Part shown: in pieces, positions 9,800 to 21,345 of the stretch
Layout of the letters: every line of letters starts with the position of its first letter
Numbering within the stretch: the stretch's first letter is position 1
Source of the DNA: Brachionus koreanus
Lineage: Eukaryota; Rotifera; Eurotatoria; Ploima; Brachionidae
NCBI GenBank assembly: GCA_016987375.1
Contig: PJRA01000524.1
Coordinates: 151,996-215,995 of the forward strand
Direction: 5' to 3'
DNA length: 64,000 bases
Program-made: the position numbers and the translations under genes
Notes under the pieces: model-generated
Databases searched by the model: none
What the model saw: the letters and a program-made list of their open reading frames with translations, nothing else
What the model was told of the DNA's origin: nothing

Positions 9800-10820
9800 T
9801 TCTATTTTATTTTATTTCGAAAAAAAAATAATAAATTTAAATGATTTTAAAATTATCAAATTTTAAACTTTTGAAATGAAAGTTTTTTTTAAATATTAGA
9901 ATCTAATATAATACTAGCTTTAAATGCCATATTATACATTATTTTCTAAAAACAATTCAATTCTATTCCAAAACCTTTTTTTAAATTTATTCGATATAGC
10001 TTCTGCTTCATCGGTTAATAAATATTTGATGATCATTAGTGAACATTGTTGCTAAGTTGTTTAAATATTTGACTGATTTAAAAATAAAGCATTCTAGATT
10101 GATTAATAGCTTTGTGATCAAGAGATCAATGTTGAAATTCATTTAATTCAAGCTTTTTATTTACAATAATATAAATTTAATTTAAATAAATTTTGTCAAA
10201 AAATTTAAAAGATGTTTTTTCGATTTTGTATGCTTGATGGAATATCCAGAGGGTAATACACTTTGATTTGTCAGTCGTGTGGTGAAATGACCCTTGGGGT
10301 CTCTTCTGAAGAGCTTTTTTGGTATCTTTTTTCTTTTATTCTAAGAACATGCACAAGTCATCGCATCGTCTTTTGTTCTTAATGCATTTACTTGATGATA
10401 TGTTCTTCTTTGGTCAACCAAAAACAAGTTTTGTCTCTTGAAATGGATTTTTCTCTAAGACCAAGTTGATAAATGAAAAATGTCATTACAAATCCTTTTA
10501 ACAACCAATATTTATTTTAAGAGAATATTCTTAAAAAATGCATTAAATTAATTAATTAATCTCTAAAAATAAATTTAAATTATTTTAAGAATTTTAAATT
10601 TTTAAAAGCTAATTTATAAAATTTTATTTCTATCAAAAAATGTTTGAGTTTCAAATTTTTAAAAAAGAAGGGGTCCAAAAAACCGAAAAAATTCGACACA
10701 ATAAGGCAAAATATATGTCATTGTCACATTTATCCTACATATATATACATTACATACATACAGCTTGAATAAAAAGAAAAATATAATTTTTCAAATTTAG
10801 AAAAAAAGACATACGCAAGA
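9800..10820. other. Intergenic region upstream of CTR9 with repeat scraps
   Basis: No gene seen. A dispersed repeat lies at 10107-10212. The part at 10380-10450 shares aaccaaaaacaagttttgtc with the mobile debris near 14620-14650 (there inverted), so it is probably another decayed element. An AG at 10799-10800 lies 20 bp before the CTR9 ATG. Confidence 0.5.
10107..10212 (+). repeat. Dispersed repeat, related to 25422-25530 (inverted)
   Basis: Starts with tttgtgatcaagagatcaat, followed by gttgaaatt, then tttacaataatataaattta. The reverse complement of 25422-25530 carries the same order of blocks with a few mismatches. The element type is unknown; there is no coding content. Confidence 0.6.
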
Positions 10821-13800
10821 ATGAACGATGCCGAGTACACGTCGGGATCGATCGAGATACCGCTCAAAGACTCGGACGAAGTAATCGAGCTCGGCTTGGA
10901 CCAATTGCCCGATGGCGACGAAGTGCTGGCCATTCTCATACAAGAAAACTGTCCTCTTCACGTGTGGATTCGTCTGGCAATTGGCTACTACAAGCAAGCC
11001 AAGTTGGCCGATTTTGTGCGCATTCTGGAAGCATCGCGCACCAGCGCCAACACAAATTACCGCGGCTATGAAAAAGACCTGCTCAAAGCACTTGACACAC
11101 TGGCAGCCCACTATGTCCAAATGGCCAACAAAGAAAAGAACAAAGAGCTGAAAAAAGACTACTGCTCTAAAGCCACAGTTTTGTACACATCAGCAGACAA
11201 AATATCCATGTACGACTCGGACCATTTGCTTAGCAGAGCCTATTTTTGTTTGCTCGATTCGGACAAATTAGACCAAGCGGACGCTCAATTCAACTTTGTG
11301 TTGAGCACAAACGCTTACAATGTAGCCGCTCTAGTCGGCAAAGCGTCCATAGCTTTCAACAAAAAAGACTACAAAACTTCGCTTAACTATTACAAAAAAG
11401 CTTTGAAGACAAACGCGAACGCTCCAGCCGGCGTTCGTCTAGGCATGGGACTGTGCTTTTACAAGTTAGGCAAAGTGCCAAAGGCTAAATTGGCGTTTGA
11501 ACGAGCTCTTGAATTGGACGGTCAGTGCGTCGGCGCTCTAATCGGTCTATCGATTATTGAATTGAACAACAAAACGTCCGAATCGACCAAGCTCGGCGTT
11601 GATCTTTTGTCCAAAGCCTACAAGCTAGACTCCAAAAATCCAGTCATTCTAAATCATTTGGCTAATCATTTTTTCTACAAAAAAGAGTATCAAAAAGTGC
11701 AACAATTGGCCATGCACGCATTTCACAACACTGAAAATGAATTGATACGTGCGGAGACTTGCTATCAATTGGCCAGATCGTATCACATACAGGGCGATTA
11801 CGATCAAGCGTTTCAGTACTACTATCAAGCCACTCAATTCAACTCGTCTAGTTTTATATTGCCATTTTTCGGCTTAGGACAAATGTATTTGCATCGCAAC
11901 GATTCGGAAAATGCGGCTCTTTGCTTTGAAAAAGTTCTCAAGTCAAGTCCGAACAACTACGAGGCTATGAAAATATTGGGCAGCATTTATTCGAATAGCA
12001 AAGAAGCGGAAAAAAAAGAAATGGCCAAAGCTAACTTTAAAAAGGTCACCGAGCTTTGTCCCGACGACGTCGAAGCTTGGATCGAGTATGCCCAATTGCT
12101 CGAGTCACATGACATTCAAGGTGCACTCAATGCGTACGGCATTGCCATCAAAATACTAAAGGAAAATGTTCAAGAAGGAATTCCGCCCGAAATACTAAAC
12201 AACGTTGGCTCATTGTACTTTCGCACCGGAAACTTTGACGAGTCAAAGCGACACTTTGAGAACGCGCTCAGACTCGTCAATAATGAACTAATGCATGACA
12301 AGGTCTACTACGGGGCCATACAGACCACTATCGAGTACAATATAGCCCGATTGCACGAGGCCAGACACGAGTACGACATGGCCGAGAAAAGCTATAGGCA
12401 AATATTGTCTCGACATCCGCAGTACATTGATTGTATTCTACGCATTGGATGCATGTGTCGAGATCGCGGCCAAATACACGAGGCGTCCGAGTGGTTCAAA
12501 GAAGCGCTTCGTTTCACCCAAACTCAGCCCAATAGCTGGTCCCTATTGGGCAATTTACACATGGACAAGGAACAGCTTGGTCCCGCTCAAAATCAATTCG
12601 AGAGAATTCTCAAGTTTAACGAACAGGACACGTATGCATTGTGTGCATTGGGAAATATATGGTTGCACACGTTGTATCAGCCGAGCAAAGAAAAAGACAA
12701 GGGTAAACGCCACGAACAGCGTTCTCTACAAATGTATAAAAGTGTTTTGAAAATTGATCCGCGAAACATATGGGCAGCTAATGGTGTTGGATGTGTGCTT
12801 GCTCACAAGGGTTAGTGAATTTTAAATTTCTTATTTTTTCTTTTGGTAAACCATGCAATCTTTTACACAATTCAGTGATAGCTGCTTTTTTGAATTTTAG
12901 TTAAAATAAGAAAAAAAAAAATGTTCAATTCATAGAATTTATTGTGAAATTCAAATACAAACATAAAAAAAATTCTTACCATTTTGATAAATTGAAATTT
13001 ACTAAAATAAAATGTTCTTTATAAAAATACAACATAAAAGTGCAACATACACTCTAAGCGATTGAGATAAAATTTTTTGTATATTTAAGTTAAAGAACGA
13101 GTGTTACACACATAAATATAAAAAAAAAAAGGAAAAAATTGGTTGATGTTGCAAAAATTTTTCTGAAAAAAAATTCGCTTTTTTCTTTATCGGCATTTAA
13201 GTACAATAATTAAACTAAACACTTTTAAATGTGCAATTTGTATTTAATTTTTTATTGAAGAAAAGTTAAAATTAAAAAAATGAAAAATATTAATGGTCGA
13301 TTTCATTTCAAATTTTTGCACCTGAATTGCTTTTTTTTTGCTTATATTTGTATTTGGATTCTTTGGAGCATACTTAAAATGAGCTTGTACAATCTCTTGG
13401 GAGGATATATCAGCACGTCTATTTGAATGGAAACTATTGATGTAATTGATTCTAAATTTGAGATAAGATTTTATTTATTATTAAAGATTTAAAAACAGTT
13501 ACATACTTTTAGGTTTCGACTAGGCTTTGTCGTTGATGAAATCGAATGCTAGTATTCCTGTATTGATTCTGAAAGCATCGGTTACTTGTGACCGATTGAA
13601 CTATATAAAGATGAGACTAAAGAATAATTATCTATTGCTTTAATTTGTTATCGTATATTTTGACAAAATAAAAAGTTCACTATTTTACTAAATATTTTAT
13701 TTTTCTCGTAATTTTCTGAACATAATTAAATTTTATCCTAAATAACTAAAAATATGAAATAAATAAATATAATTCCAGGTCACTTATTTTTACAAAAATT

Positions 13801-16800
13801 GTTTGAACCATGACACCTAGAATTACATAAAACTTTAGATTTTTTGCATGTACAGCAACTTGTTATACATTGACATGTACAATTACATCTCAACATTCGT
13901 TGTCCACCAACTATAGACAATTCATTCACTGCTTGTCTGATTTACTTGCTTATCTGTTCTAAACTCTAATTCCAGTGAACAATTAGATACTAAATCGAAC
14001 ATATTTCTTGAAAAAAGATCAACCAGTACTCCAGCTTCACAAACAAGCTCATATAGTTTATTTTCAAAATCTACATCTATAACTCTACAAATTAAATTTG
14101 GAGCTTTTGTAAGACCTTGATCCACTTCAGGAATATGATGAAATCGAATGCTAGTATTCCTGTATTGATTCTGAAAGCATAGGTTACTTGTGACCGATTG
14201 ACCTATATAAGGATGAGACTAACGAATAATTTAGAATTGTTTTATCAAAATACCTATTGTTTTAATATATTTTAAAAAATTCAGGAGTGTCAGAAAAATA
14301 TTATCTAATCATTATGCTTTATAGTCTTTTGTCACATATCAAAGAGTAGTTCCAGCATTTTTTTCAAACAAAAAAAAAAACATTTTTAACACGAGTGTCA
14401 TGAATAAACACTCACCATTCAGATATGTCTAGTTTAGACGAAACTAAAGAGTTAAGCGAATTAATTAACTAGAATCTCAAAGAAAATAATTTAAGACCAG
14501 TAGAAGATAAATATTCAAAAGGAGTATATGGAGAATATTTTAAAAAAACATCTAAAAAACAAAATTGATCAGTATTTTAGAATTTTTTCCAGTTATTTTA
14601 AATATTTTATTTACTCAAATGAAATGACAAAACTTGTTTTTGGTTAACCAAAGAAAGACATGCTTCTAGAATTGAAGCATACATTAATCTGTCAAATCAT
14701 GAGGAACAATTGTTAGTTTTGATAATCAAATATATGACATGAGATATCTATTGTGATGGGTATGGGTCATTAGATAATTGGCAAGTACTAAGCTTGGGCT
14801 AACTGCTGTTGCTGATGGGCTTTTTTTCAAAAAATGACCAACAACACTACCAAAATTTTCATTTTATATAATTTTTTAGAATTAAATAAACAAATAGTTA
14901 GACATGTATCATGTTTGAAGAGCACAATAAATTTGAATAATTCAATGTCTTAAAAAAATAATTTCTGATAGTGTAAATAATTTGGTCTTTTTTCCAAATT
15001 TTGACCAAGCGGTCATAAACTATTTGAGACTTGAACTTAATTTTTTTTTGTTTTCTAAAGGTCTACTCAATGAAGCAAGAGACATATTTGCCCAAGTAAG
15101 AGAGGCAACAGCTGATTTCAGCGATGTATGGCTCAACATTGCACATATTCTAGTCGAGCAAAAACAATATATACGAGCTATACAAATGTATGAAAATTGT
15201 GCCAAAAAATTCTACAAACACACAAACACTCAACTGCTGTTATATTTAGTGCGGGCTTTGTTCAGAGCAAACAGATTGCTTGAGTGTAAAACAATGCTGC
15301 TGAAGGCGAGGCATGTGGCACCTGACGATACTCTGTTGATGTTCAATATGGCACTGGTGCAGCAAAAGTTGGCTCGTCAAGTAATGTCAGATAACAAGAG
15401 CAACTTAAAAGCAGTTCAATCGGCCATGTACGATCTCAAATCCGCTTGGAAGACATTTAACTACTTGATCATGTCCGGTGAGAGCGACAGATTCCGTGAG
15501 TTCAAAGTAGATGCCAAAATGGAGGCAAAATTCTGCGAAGATCTTCTCTCGCAAGGAAAGTACCATTTGACTCGGGCCGAACGAATCGACCAGGAAGAAA
15601 AAGAAATGAAACGAAAACAGGAACAAGAAATACAACAATTGAAGCTTAAACAAATGCAAGAGGAAATGCAGCGTGAAAAAGAGCTCGAAGAGAAGCGATT
15701 GGCCTTGGAGCAAAAGAGAGCCGAGTTCATAAAGTCAACTCAAAGTTTGATGATTGTCGAAGCAGAGAAAAAGTCAGCTAAAAAGCGATCTAAAAAAGAA
15801 ACTGGCGAGGTGGTCTCAAGTGCCAGCGAGTCGGATACGGCAGAGCCCAAAAGTTCAAAGGCCAAAAAATCTAAGTCAAAAAAAAGAAGAACTGCTGATA
15901 TTAGTGATAATGATCAAGCTAGTCAGGATAGTCAAGAGGCCAAAATGTCAAAAAGCAAAAAGAAATCCAAATCTAGAATGTATGTTTTATTGTTTTATTA
16001 TTCTTTTTTTTTATTAAAGCAAATGAATGAAAAATATGAAAATTTTGCTGAATTTTTATTTAATGTAAACACGCACTTATTTTCTCATGAGCACGTAACT
16101 TGCAAACCACACAGACACCATGATTCTTTAGGAAATTCTACAAAAAGACGTTAACGATAAATGTGCTTAGATTGGTGGTGTTTGAACCATGAGGGACATG
16201 TACAAGTGCTTTTTTTTCAATTATCTTGATCAAAATGAATAGTGCAGAGTTGTTGAAATGTTGATTGAAAGTGTGGATAATTTTACCGTTCACATTTGCT
16301 TAACATCATCTGAAAGAAATTTTTATAGTTATCCTTATTAAAAACTTTCATCTATTTGACTCTTCTTGTGCAAAAGCTCTCTGTGTTTTTCACTTCTTTT
16401 TACTTCTTGGTGGTTCTTAAGATTGAGCAGAAGTTATCGGACAATTCCTATTTTTTTATATGACACTGACAATTAATTAAATCATCTGATGTTTCGTATC
16501 TGACAAAATAGACAGACATAGTCTGTCAGAACATAGTCTGTCTATTTACTATGTACTATGCCTGTACTATGTCAGTACTATGTCTGTCAATTACTTTATA
16601 TATAAATATTTTTTTAAATTGAATCAGATTTGTATTTAAGTCAAAGTAATGACTTGACTTGTCGGTCCTGTGGTGTAGTGGTTAGAACACCCGACATCCA
16701 ATCAGGAGGTCTTGGGTTCGAATCCTCATCCAGTCCGGCTGCAAACGCGTTGGGTTAACTACCCGACCGTCCAAGACATTTCAAGTTACAAAGAAATCAA

Positions 16801-18668
16801 GAAAAACGAAAGAAACTCAAGAGAAAANNNNNNNNNNNNNNNNNNNNNNNNNNNNNNNNNNNNNNNNNACTTAAAATTATTTATTTTTAAAGTCAAAGAA
16901 TAAGTGCCAATTTTTCAGCAATAAAATGTAAGATTTGCACATAGCATTATTACTTTATTTTTTCACCAAGGCCCCTCAAAGCCGAAATATCTCTTGTTCA
17001 AATCAGACTTGTCTATAATTCACTGTTTAAAGTCTAAGTCACAAAAAATCAAGCCAAAATTATGACTGGACTTAAAAAAAAAAATTTTACGTCATTGATT
17101 TGACTTGACTTATGACTTGTGACTTAAAAACAACCCTGAATTGAATTAAATGATTAAATGAATAAGAAGAAAGAAAACAAGGAACGATTTTGCTCATAAT
17201 GCTTTTAATTTCTTTCTCTTCTTTAGTCAATTTGTCTTTCTCTAGTATTCCATGCAATGCATAGTTCTTTTAGGCGCAACTAAAAATGGCCTAGAAAGCA
17301 GTGGTGCAACGTTTTAATATTTTGGCGCTAAAAAAATTTAACTTTAACTCTGAAAATATTTTAATTTGCTGTTTAAATTTAAAAAAAAATTGAAATTAAA
17401 ATAAACTAATAATTGTGGAATCTTAAAAACGCACTAAGAACATCAAGAATTAAGAATTTTTATCTTAATTTTAACACTAGAAGCACCAAGCATTTTTTCA
17501 GGTATTTTTAATTCATAAATATTTTATAAAAGAACTAAAATAATTTTGTAAAGTAATATCATTTTTTAAAGTAAATTTTTAAATCTACATAATTCAAAAA
17601 AGATATATTTATTTGAAATATCCATTCAAAAGATATGAGGTTTTAAAAATTTTTCAATTTGGTGCTTCTAGTGTTAAAGTGTTATGATTAAAAAAAAAAA
17701 CATTTTTATAAAATTTATTAGAATGGATTCAAACATTGAATTTTTTAATTTTTGTTGAAAAACTTAAATTAGTTTCTGTTTTAGTTCTGAAAGAAAATTA
17801 TTTTGGTAAGGGCGAAAAATGACAAAGTTTTGATTAAGCCGAAAGTTTTTTTAATCAAAGAGATTAGTGACAAAAATATGCTTGTTCTGTTTGCCACTTG
17901 AGAAGATTGATGATTAGATTTTAGATCATTCAATAACTGTTTGTTGTACTTGTGAAATTTCCATTTGAATTTTTATTGCTGGCTTAGATTTTTGAAATTT
18001 TTCTATTTATTTCTAATTAAATAAAGGTGAATGTTGCAAAGTAAATTATTGATAGTTTTATCAATCATATGTTTATAAAAGTAAACTTATTCGATTTATT
18101 AAAACCAAAAGTCTAAGAAAATATTTTCAATTTTTTATCATTTTTGTTCAAATTAAATACTTTTTTATTTTTAAGTAAGAATTCTATTTTGTCCGATGAC
18201 GATGATACTCAAGAGGATTCAGATACTGAAAAGTCCAAATCGAAAAAGAAGAAAAAAAACACTAGTAAGTCTAAATCAAGCAGTAAGCATGAATCAAGCA
18301 AAAAAGCTGGTGATTACAAGTCAAGAGAGTATATTTCATCATCTGACGATGAAGACCAAGAGGCAAAAAACGCTGCTACTGGCGATGAAAGTCAAGACAC
18401 GAATCATGATACTCAGGACAATTTGAGCGATCTTGAAGAGCAGAACGCTGATGAGACCATGCAGAATGCCGAAGAGATTGAACAAGATGTAGAGGAGGAA
18501 GAGGGCTCTGTGGCAGAAGAAGAGCAAGAGGAAGAAAATGAAGAGGGTGATAATCAAGTAGAAGAACAAGAGGAAGAAGAAGACGAAGTAGACGAAGAGG
18601 CCGAGCAGGAAGAAGGTAATGAATCGATGGTTCAAGGTGAACAACAGTCCGAAGAAGATAATGAATAA
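10821..18668 (+). CDS. CTR9: RNA polymerase-associated protein CTR9 homologue (PAF1 complex)
   Basis: Three exons are joined in frame: 10821-12810, 15061-15979 and 18176-18668, giving 1,133 residues (human CTR9 is about 1,173). CTR9 is the TPR scaffold of the nuclear PAF1 complex, which travels with Pol II and supports H2B ubiquitination and elongation. Exon 1 holds nearly all TPR repeats (for example [20 protein letters not shown], then ALGNIWLHT). The exon 1/2 junction reads [20 protein letters not shown], a highly conserved CTR9 stretch. Exon 2 ends in a charged coiled coil ([17 protein letters not shown]) and Lys-rich runs. Exon 3 encodes a Ser/Asp/Glu-rich acidic tail and is followed by AATAAA at 18733-18738. 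Splice phases fit exactly. Exon 1 is clearly GC-richer than its surroundings. Both introns (2,250 and 2,196 bp) are filled with mobile DNA. Confidence 0.96.
12941..13050 (+). repeat. Dispersed repeat, related to 50881-50990
   Basis: The block attgtgaaattcaaatacaa, then aaattcttaccattttgata, then tttactaaaataaaatgttc and a gcaacata block, matches 50881-50990 in the same order with scattered changes. Located in CTR9 intron 1. Origin unknown. Confidence 0.5.
13535..13629 (+). repeat. 95-bp direct repeat, copy 1
   Basis: Matches 14137-14231 with four mismatches over 95 bp. It starts gatgaaatcgaatgctagta and ends actaaagaataatt. On the minus strand it encodes the same peptide as copy 2 ([13 protein letters not shown]). 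The two copies bracket the integrase fragment in CTR9 intron 1. Confidence 0.9.
13780..14231 (-). pseudogene. KRBA2/GIN-type integrase C-terminal fragment in CTR9 intron 1
   Basis: The minus-strand reading runs from 14231 ([12 protein letters not shown]) through [20 protein letters not shown], then a [15 protein letters not shown] block. After a small break come [17 protein letters not shown] and [15 protein letters not shown], with stop TGA at 13780-13782. The order (VDxG motif, then cysteine-rich end) is that of the C-terminal third of the element at 3476-4565, though sequence identity is low, so they are different members. The integrase core is missing. It lies antisense to CTR9. Confidence 0.7.
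14137..14231 (+). repeat. 95-bp direct repeat, copy 2
   Basis: Partner of 13535-13629. This copy is continuous with the integrase reading frame on the minus strand, so it is probably the original and 13535-13629 the duplicate or a piece of a second insertion. Confidence 0.9.
14405..14760 (+). mobile_element. Decayed element scrap with LRPVEDKYS motif
   Basis: The plus-strand reading contains [19 protein letters not shown], close to [18 protein letters not shown] read on the minus strand at 47613-47945. Stops follow. A nearby stretch, aaaacttgtttttggttaac, recurs inverted near 10430. Shared protein motifs at unlinked sites point to a mobile family, but its class is not recognised. Confidence 0.45.
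16501..16590. repeat. Short direct/inverted repeat cluster
   Basis: Interleaved copies of CATAGTCTGTC (two) and ACTATG (four or more). ATAGACAGAC and GTCTGTCTAT form inverted arms across about 40 bp. It lies directly upstream of the hAT-like element at 16625. It could be cruciform-prone or a decayed minisatellite. Confidence 0.7.
16661..16827 (+). mobile_element. tRNA-derived SINE (5' part), nested in hAT-like element
   Basis: Carries a Pol III A box (TGGTGTAGTGGTTAGAAC, about 16670-16687) and a B box (GGGTTCGAATCC, 16714-16725), set as in a tRNA but with poor acceptor pairing, then non-tRNA sequence up to the assembly gap. This is the structure of a tRNA-derived SINE head. It is unrelated in body to the SINE pair at 57323 and 61999. 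The 3' end is lost in the gap. Confidence 0.7.
16828..16868. other. Assembly gap (41 N)
   Basis: Run of N inside the hAT-like element in CTR9 intron 2. Confidence 0.99.
17471..17677. mobile_element. piggyBac-like MITE, copy 1 (TTAA ends)
   Basis: A 207-bp element beginning TTAACACTAGAAGCACC and ending GGTGCTTCTAGTGTTAA, a 17-bp perfect terminal inverted repeat that includes the TTAA target. The CTAGAA core of the ends is reminiscent of piggyBac. The interior is AT-rich and non-coding. Its interior matches copy 2 at 43649-43838 almost throughout. Inside CTR9 intron 2. Confidence 0.85.
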
Positions 18669-19269
18669 AGTTCTTAGTTTTAATTTTTTGTTAATTTTTC
18701 AAAATTTTTTCAATTCATGTGTAAAACATTTAAATAAAGTTAATTTAGAATACACATTTTATTTGTTTAATTAATATTTGTTTATATTAAATAAAATCGA
18801 TATCTATTTATGTAATTGTCTCAGCTAATCTAACGAGATACTCAAAAACATTTAATTTTAATTTTTTTTAAGAAGTAAATTTTCTTCCATTTCTTCCATG
18901 GTTTTCTTAGGAATTTGCCACATCCAAGTAAAATATTTTTCTTTAGCATTTCCTCTAACAATCGAAAATGTAAGAAAGATGGAATAACTGAGTCAAAAAA
19001 ATTTTTTATTTTCAAAGAAAAATCATCAAAAAAAATCTTGCAACTTTTAACGAAGGATTACTAAATAAAAAGGCAAAAAAAAATATACAAATTTATTGGC
19101 ATTAAACTTGTTTTTAACAAATGAATTTCAATAATTATTTCAAATAGTTCTTTTAATTCAACTAGATACAATTATGAGTGACTAACACAATTATGTAAAC
19201 ATTCTTTTTTAATTTTTGAATTTAGATAGAAATACAAAACTTATTTTATTTTTTTTTTCATTACATCAT

Positions 19270-19960
19270 TACGCGGTGTTATTATTTATTTATTTGTAAA
19301 TCTGTATCGAGCGTTAGCTCCTTCAGAGAAAAATAAAATTAAATCAAAATAAAATGATTAAAATAAAAGTAAAAAAAAATAAAATAAGAATTTAAAATAT
19401 AGTTAAATAAATGAAATGTCAAAAGGAAACAAAAAAAAAAGAGACAAAAGTTATTTCGGTCTAGTTTTCTGAGAAAAAAGAGTCTATGACAAGATAGCAA
19501 TTACACAATGGAGTTGGATAGTTAACAAATCTAGATTCGAAACCTCGTCTGTATTCATTTACCAGTCTAAGAAGTAATGGGACAGAATTAGTAAGTCCAA
19601 CCCTGACATATCTTTCTCTTAATTCAAAAAGCCGGTTTGTAATTGTATCAATTTTTAATTTTATTTGGGCCTCGTGGTATAAAATTCTTGATGGGGTGTC
19701 AAACCTTAGTTTAAGAATGGATCGAACTGCTGAGTTTTAAATTGTTTGAAGTTTTTTAATGTTGGTATCAGATAAAGAGTTCAAACAAGGAAAATTATAG
19801 TCTAAAATGGAACCAATAAGCGATTTATATAAGTTTCCAAGTGTTTTGTGATGTAGGCGCCAGTTTTTATTAGATAAAATTTTAATTAAATTTAGCCTAG
19901 AGTTGCAACGCTCTTTTAATTCTGATGTTATTTGAATAAATGTTATAATATAAAAAACTA
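19270..19960 (-). mobile_element. LINE 3' part (RT C-terminal end), inverted relative to its neighbour
   Basis: On the minus strand the reading from about 19955 to the stop at 19461 gives ITSELKERCNSRLNLIKILS, then GNLYKSLIGSILDYNFPCLN and NRLFELRERYVRVGLTNSVP, a Jockey/RTE-like C-terminal region with only one internal stop. A 3' UTR-like tail rich in TTTATTTATT follows to about 19270. Its first block is nearly the same as in the plus-strand copy at 20030-20870 (DEIKERCNLRLNLIKILSN), so the two are members of one family lying tail-outward. Confidence 0.75.
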
Positions 19961-20029
19961 CTCTTTTATTGGTAGTAGATTTTTTCGACGCTAGATAATT
20001 TAAAGAACATTTCTTTGACTATTGATTAT

Positions 20030-20870
20030 TAATTACAAGACCCATCCAATTATAGGCCAATTAGTATGACAAGCAGTCTTGGAAAGGTGATTGGGCGCAT
20101 AATCTATCTTAGATTATATAGATTTTTAGAGCAAAAGTCTTTACTTGTTCAAGAACAGTCAGGTTTTAGGAAGCACAGACAAACTGCTGACAATCTTTTC
20201 TTTCTGATCCAAAAAATTGTTGAATCTTTTAATAGAAAGAAAAAAGTGAACGCTTTGTTTGTTGACATTTTTGATTTCGAAAGCTTTTGATAGGGTCTGG
20301 CATGACAGATTAATATACAAGCTAATAAAAATGAACCTCCCACACTATTGGATAAAGCCTTTTCTTGACTCAAGGAAATTTAAAGTAAACGTAAATGGTT
20401 ATATTACTGAGGAATTTTCAATTACAGCAGGTGTACCTCAAGGCTCGGTTATTAGTCCATTATTATTCAGTATTTTTTTTAAGGATATCCCTAGAAAAAA
20501 CAAAACAAACAATGAATACTCCCTCCTTTTTGCAGACGACCTTGTCACCTTTTTTATTTATAAAAAACAGATGTTCTTGTTCGATGGTCTTTTCAAAACA
20601 AAACAAGAAAAAAGCTGATCTAAACTTAAGAATCTATGGTAATAAAATTATTAGACAAAAAGAGACAAAATCTCTTGGGTTAAAATTGGATTCTAAATTA
20701 AATTTTAAACCAATAATAGATGAAATTAAGGAACGTTGTAATTTAAGGCTCAATTTAATAAAGATTTTATCGAATTAAAAATGGGGTCTAAATTATAAAA
20801 ATTCAGGAAATTTTTACAAATCTTTAGTTGGATCCAAAAATTTAACAAATCTAATAAAAAAAGAATTATT
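20030..20870 (+). mobile_element. LINE reverse-transcriptase fragment
   Basis: Plus-strand RT palm motifs appear in order: SNYRPISMTSSLGKVIGRII, LVQEQSGFRKHRQTADNL, then after a frameshift near 20275 SKAFDRVWHDRLIYKL, then GVPQGSVISPLLFSIFF and the catalytic box as FADDLVTF. A second break follows before ADLNLRIYGN and the end block shared with 19270-19960. At least two frameshifts and an internal deletion make it inactive. No endonuclease domain is present. Confidence 0.85.
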
Positions 20871-20934
20871 TTGATATAAATGCAACTAATTGCAAAAAAA
20901 AAGAACACAACTTAAGTAAAATTATTTATTTTTT

Positions 20935-21130
20935 TAAATCTTTTAGAACAATAAAAGCCTTTTGACGCAACAATTTTCATAAAATCGTTCGACAATATTG
21001 TTTACCTCATTTATATATATTGGTTGACTGATGACATTAACTCCTTTGCTGGGTTGATCACTACAAAATTCATCAGATTCTATGTTAGCTTCACCACTGT
21101 TTACAAGAGCCGTTGGTTGATGTTCTAGAA
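20935..21130 (-). other. Short open stretch, probably mobile-element derived
   Basis: About 60 codons open on the minus strand (ANIESDEFCSDQPSKGVN, then NEVNNIVERFYENCC) with gene-like composition but no start codon and no recognised domain. It is bounded by LINE and Tc1 remains, so a transposase C-terminal scrap is the likeliest explanation. Confidence 0.3.
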
Positions 21131-21234
21131 CTTTTTTAGGGTTCTAGAATCCTAGCCCTTTCTATTTTGAAAAATTAATATCAGTTAAAGTATTGAGCTC
21201 CATGACAACGTATGATATCGAGCCATTTAAAAGA

Positions 21235-21345
21235 GGTTTTACACCAAGAATGGTTAAAGATTCCGTCTGAGTGCATAAAAAAATTGATTGAATCAATGCC
21301 AAAAAGAGTTTTGGCTTGATATAACGTTAAAGGCGGTCACTTAAA
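21235..21345 (+). mobile_element. Tc1-like transposase C-terminal relic
   Basis: The plus-strand frame reads QEWLKIPSECIKKLIESMPK, RVLA, a stop, then YNVKGGHLKY. This is the standard end of Tc1 family transposases (EEW..IP...I..LI.SMPRR...VI..KGG.TKY). The DDE core is absent nearby. Confidence 0.75.

Larger units (their letters stand above)
16625..17138. mobile_element. Non-autonomous hAT-like element with 8-bp target duplication
   Basis: The left end is CAGATTTGTATTTAAGTC and the right end, reverse-complemented, is CAGGGTTGTTTTTAAGTC. The subterminal regions are rich in AAGTC/GACTT on both sides. A perfect 8-bp direct repeat AATTGAAT flanks it (16617-16624 and 17139-17146), the hallmark of hAT insertion. 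The length is 514 bp including a 41-bp N gap (16828-16868). There is no transposase ORF. It contains a tRNA-like segment (16661 to the gap) and lies in CTR9 intron 2. Part of its right half recurs at 25147-25255. Confidence 0.8.

Noticed and set aside
10240..10330. tRNA- or SINE-like TGTGGTGAAATGACCC segment
   Set aside because: Resembles an A-box neighbourhood superficially but no B box follows at the right distance.
16661..16740. Genuine tRNA gene
   Set aside because: A and B boxes are present but acceptor and anticodon arms do not pair well and the sequence continues as a SINE body.
16712..16903. 63-codon frame starting in the tRNA-like unit
   Set aside because: Starts with TTG, runs through the SINE B box and an assembly gap; not a gene.
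18339..18644. 101-codon reading frame on the minus strand opposite CTR9 exon 3
   Set aside because: It is the antisense shadow of an acidic Glu/Asp-rich coding stretch and reads as Phe/Leu-rich low complexity.
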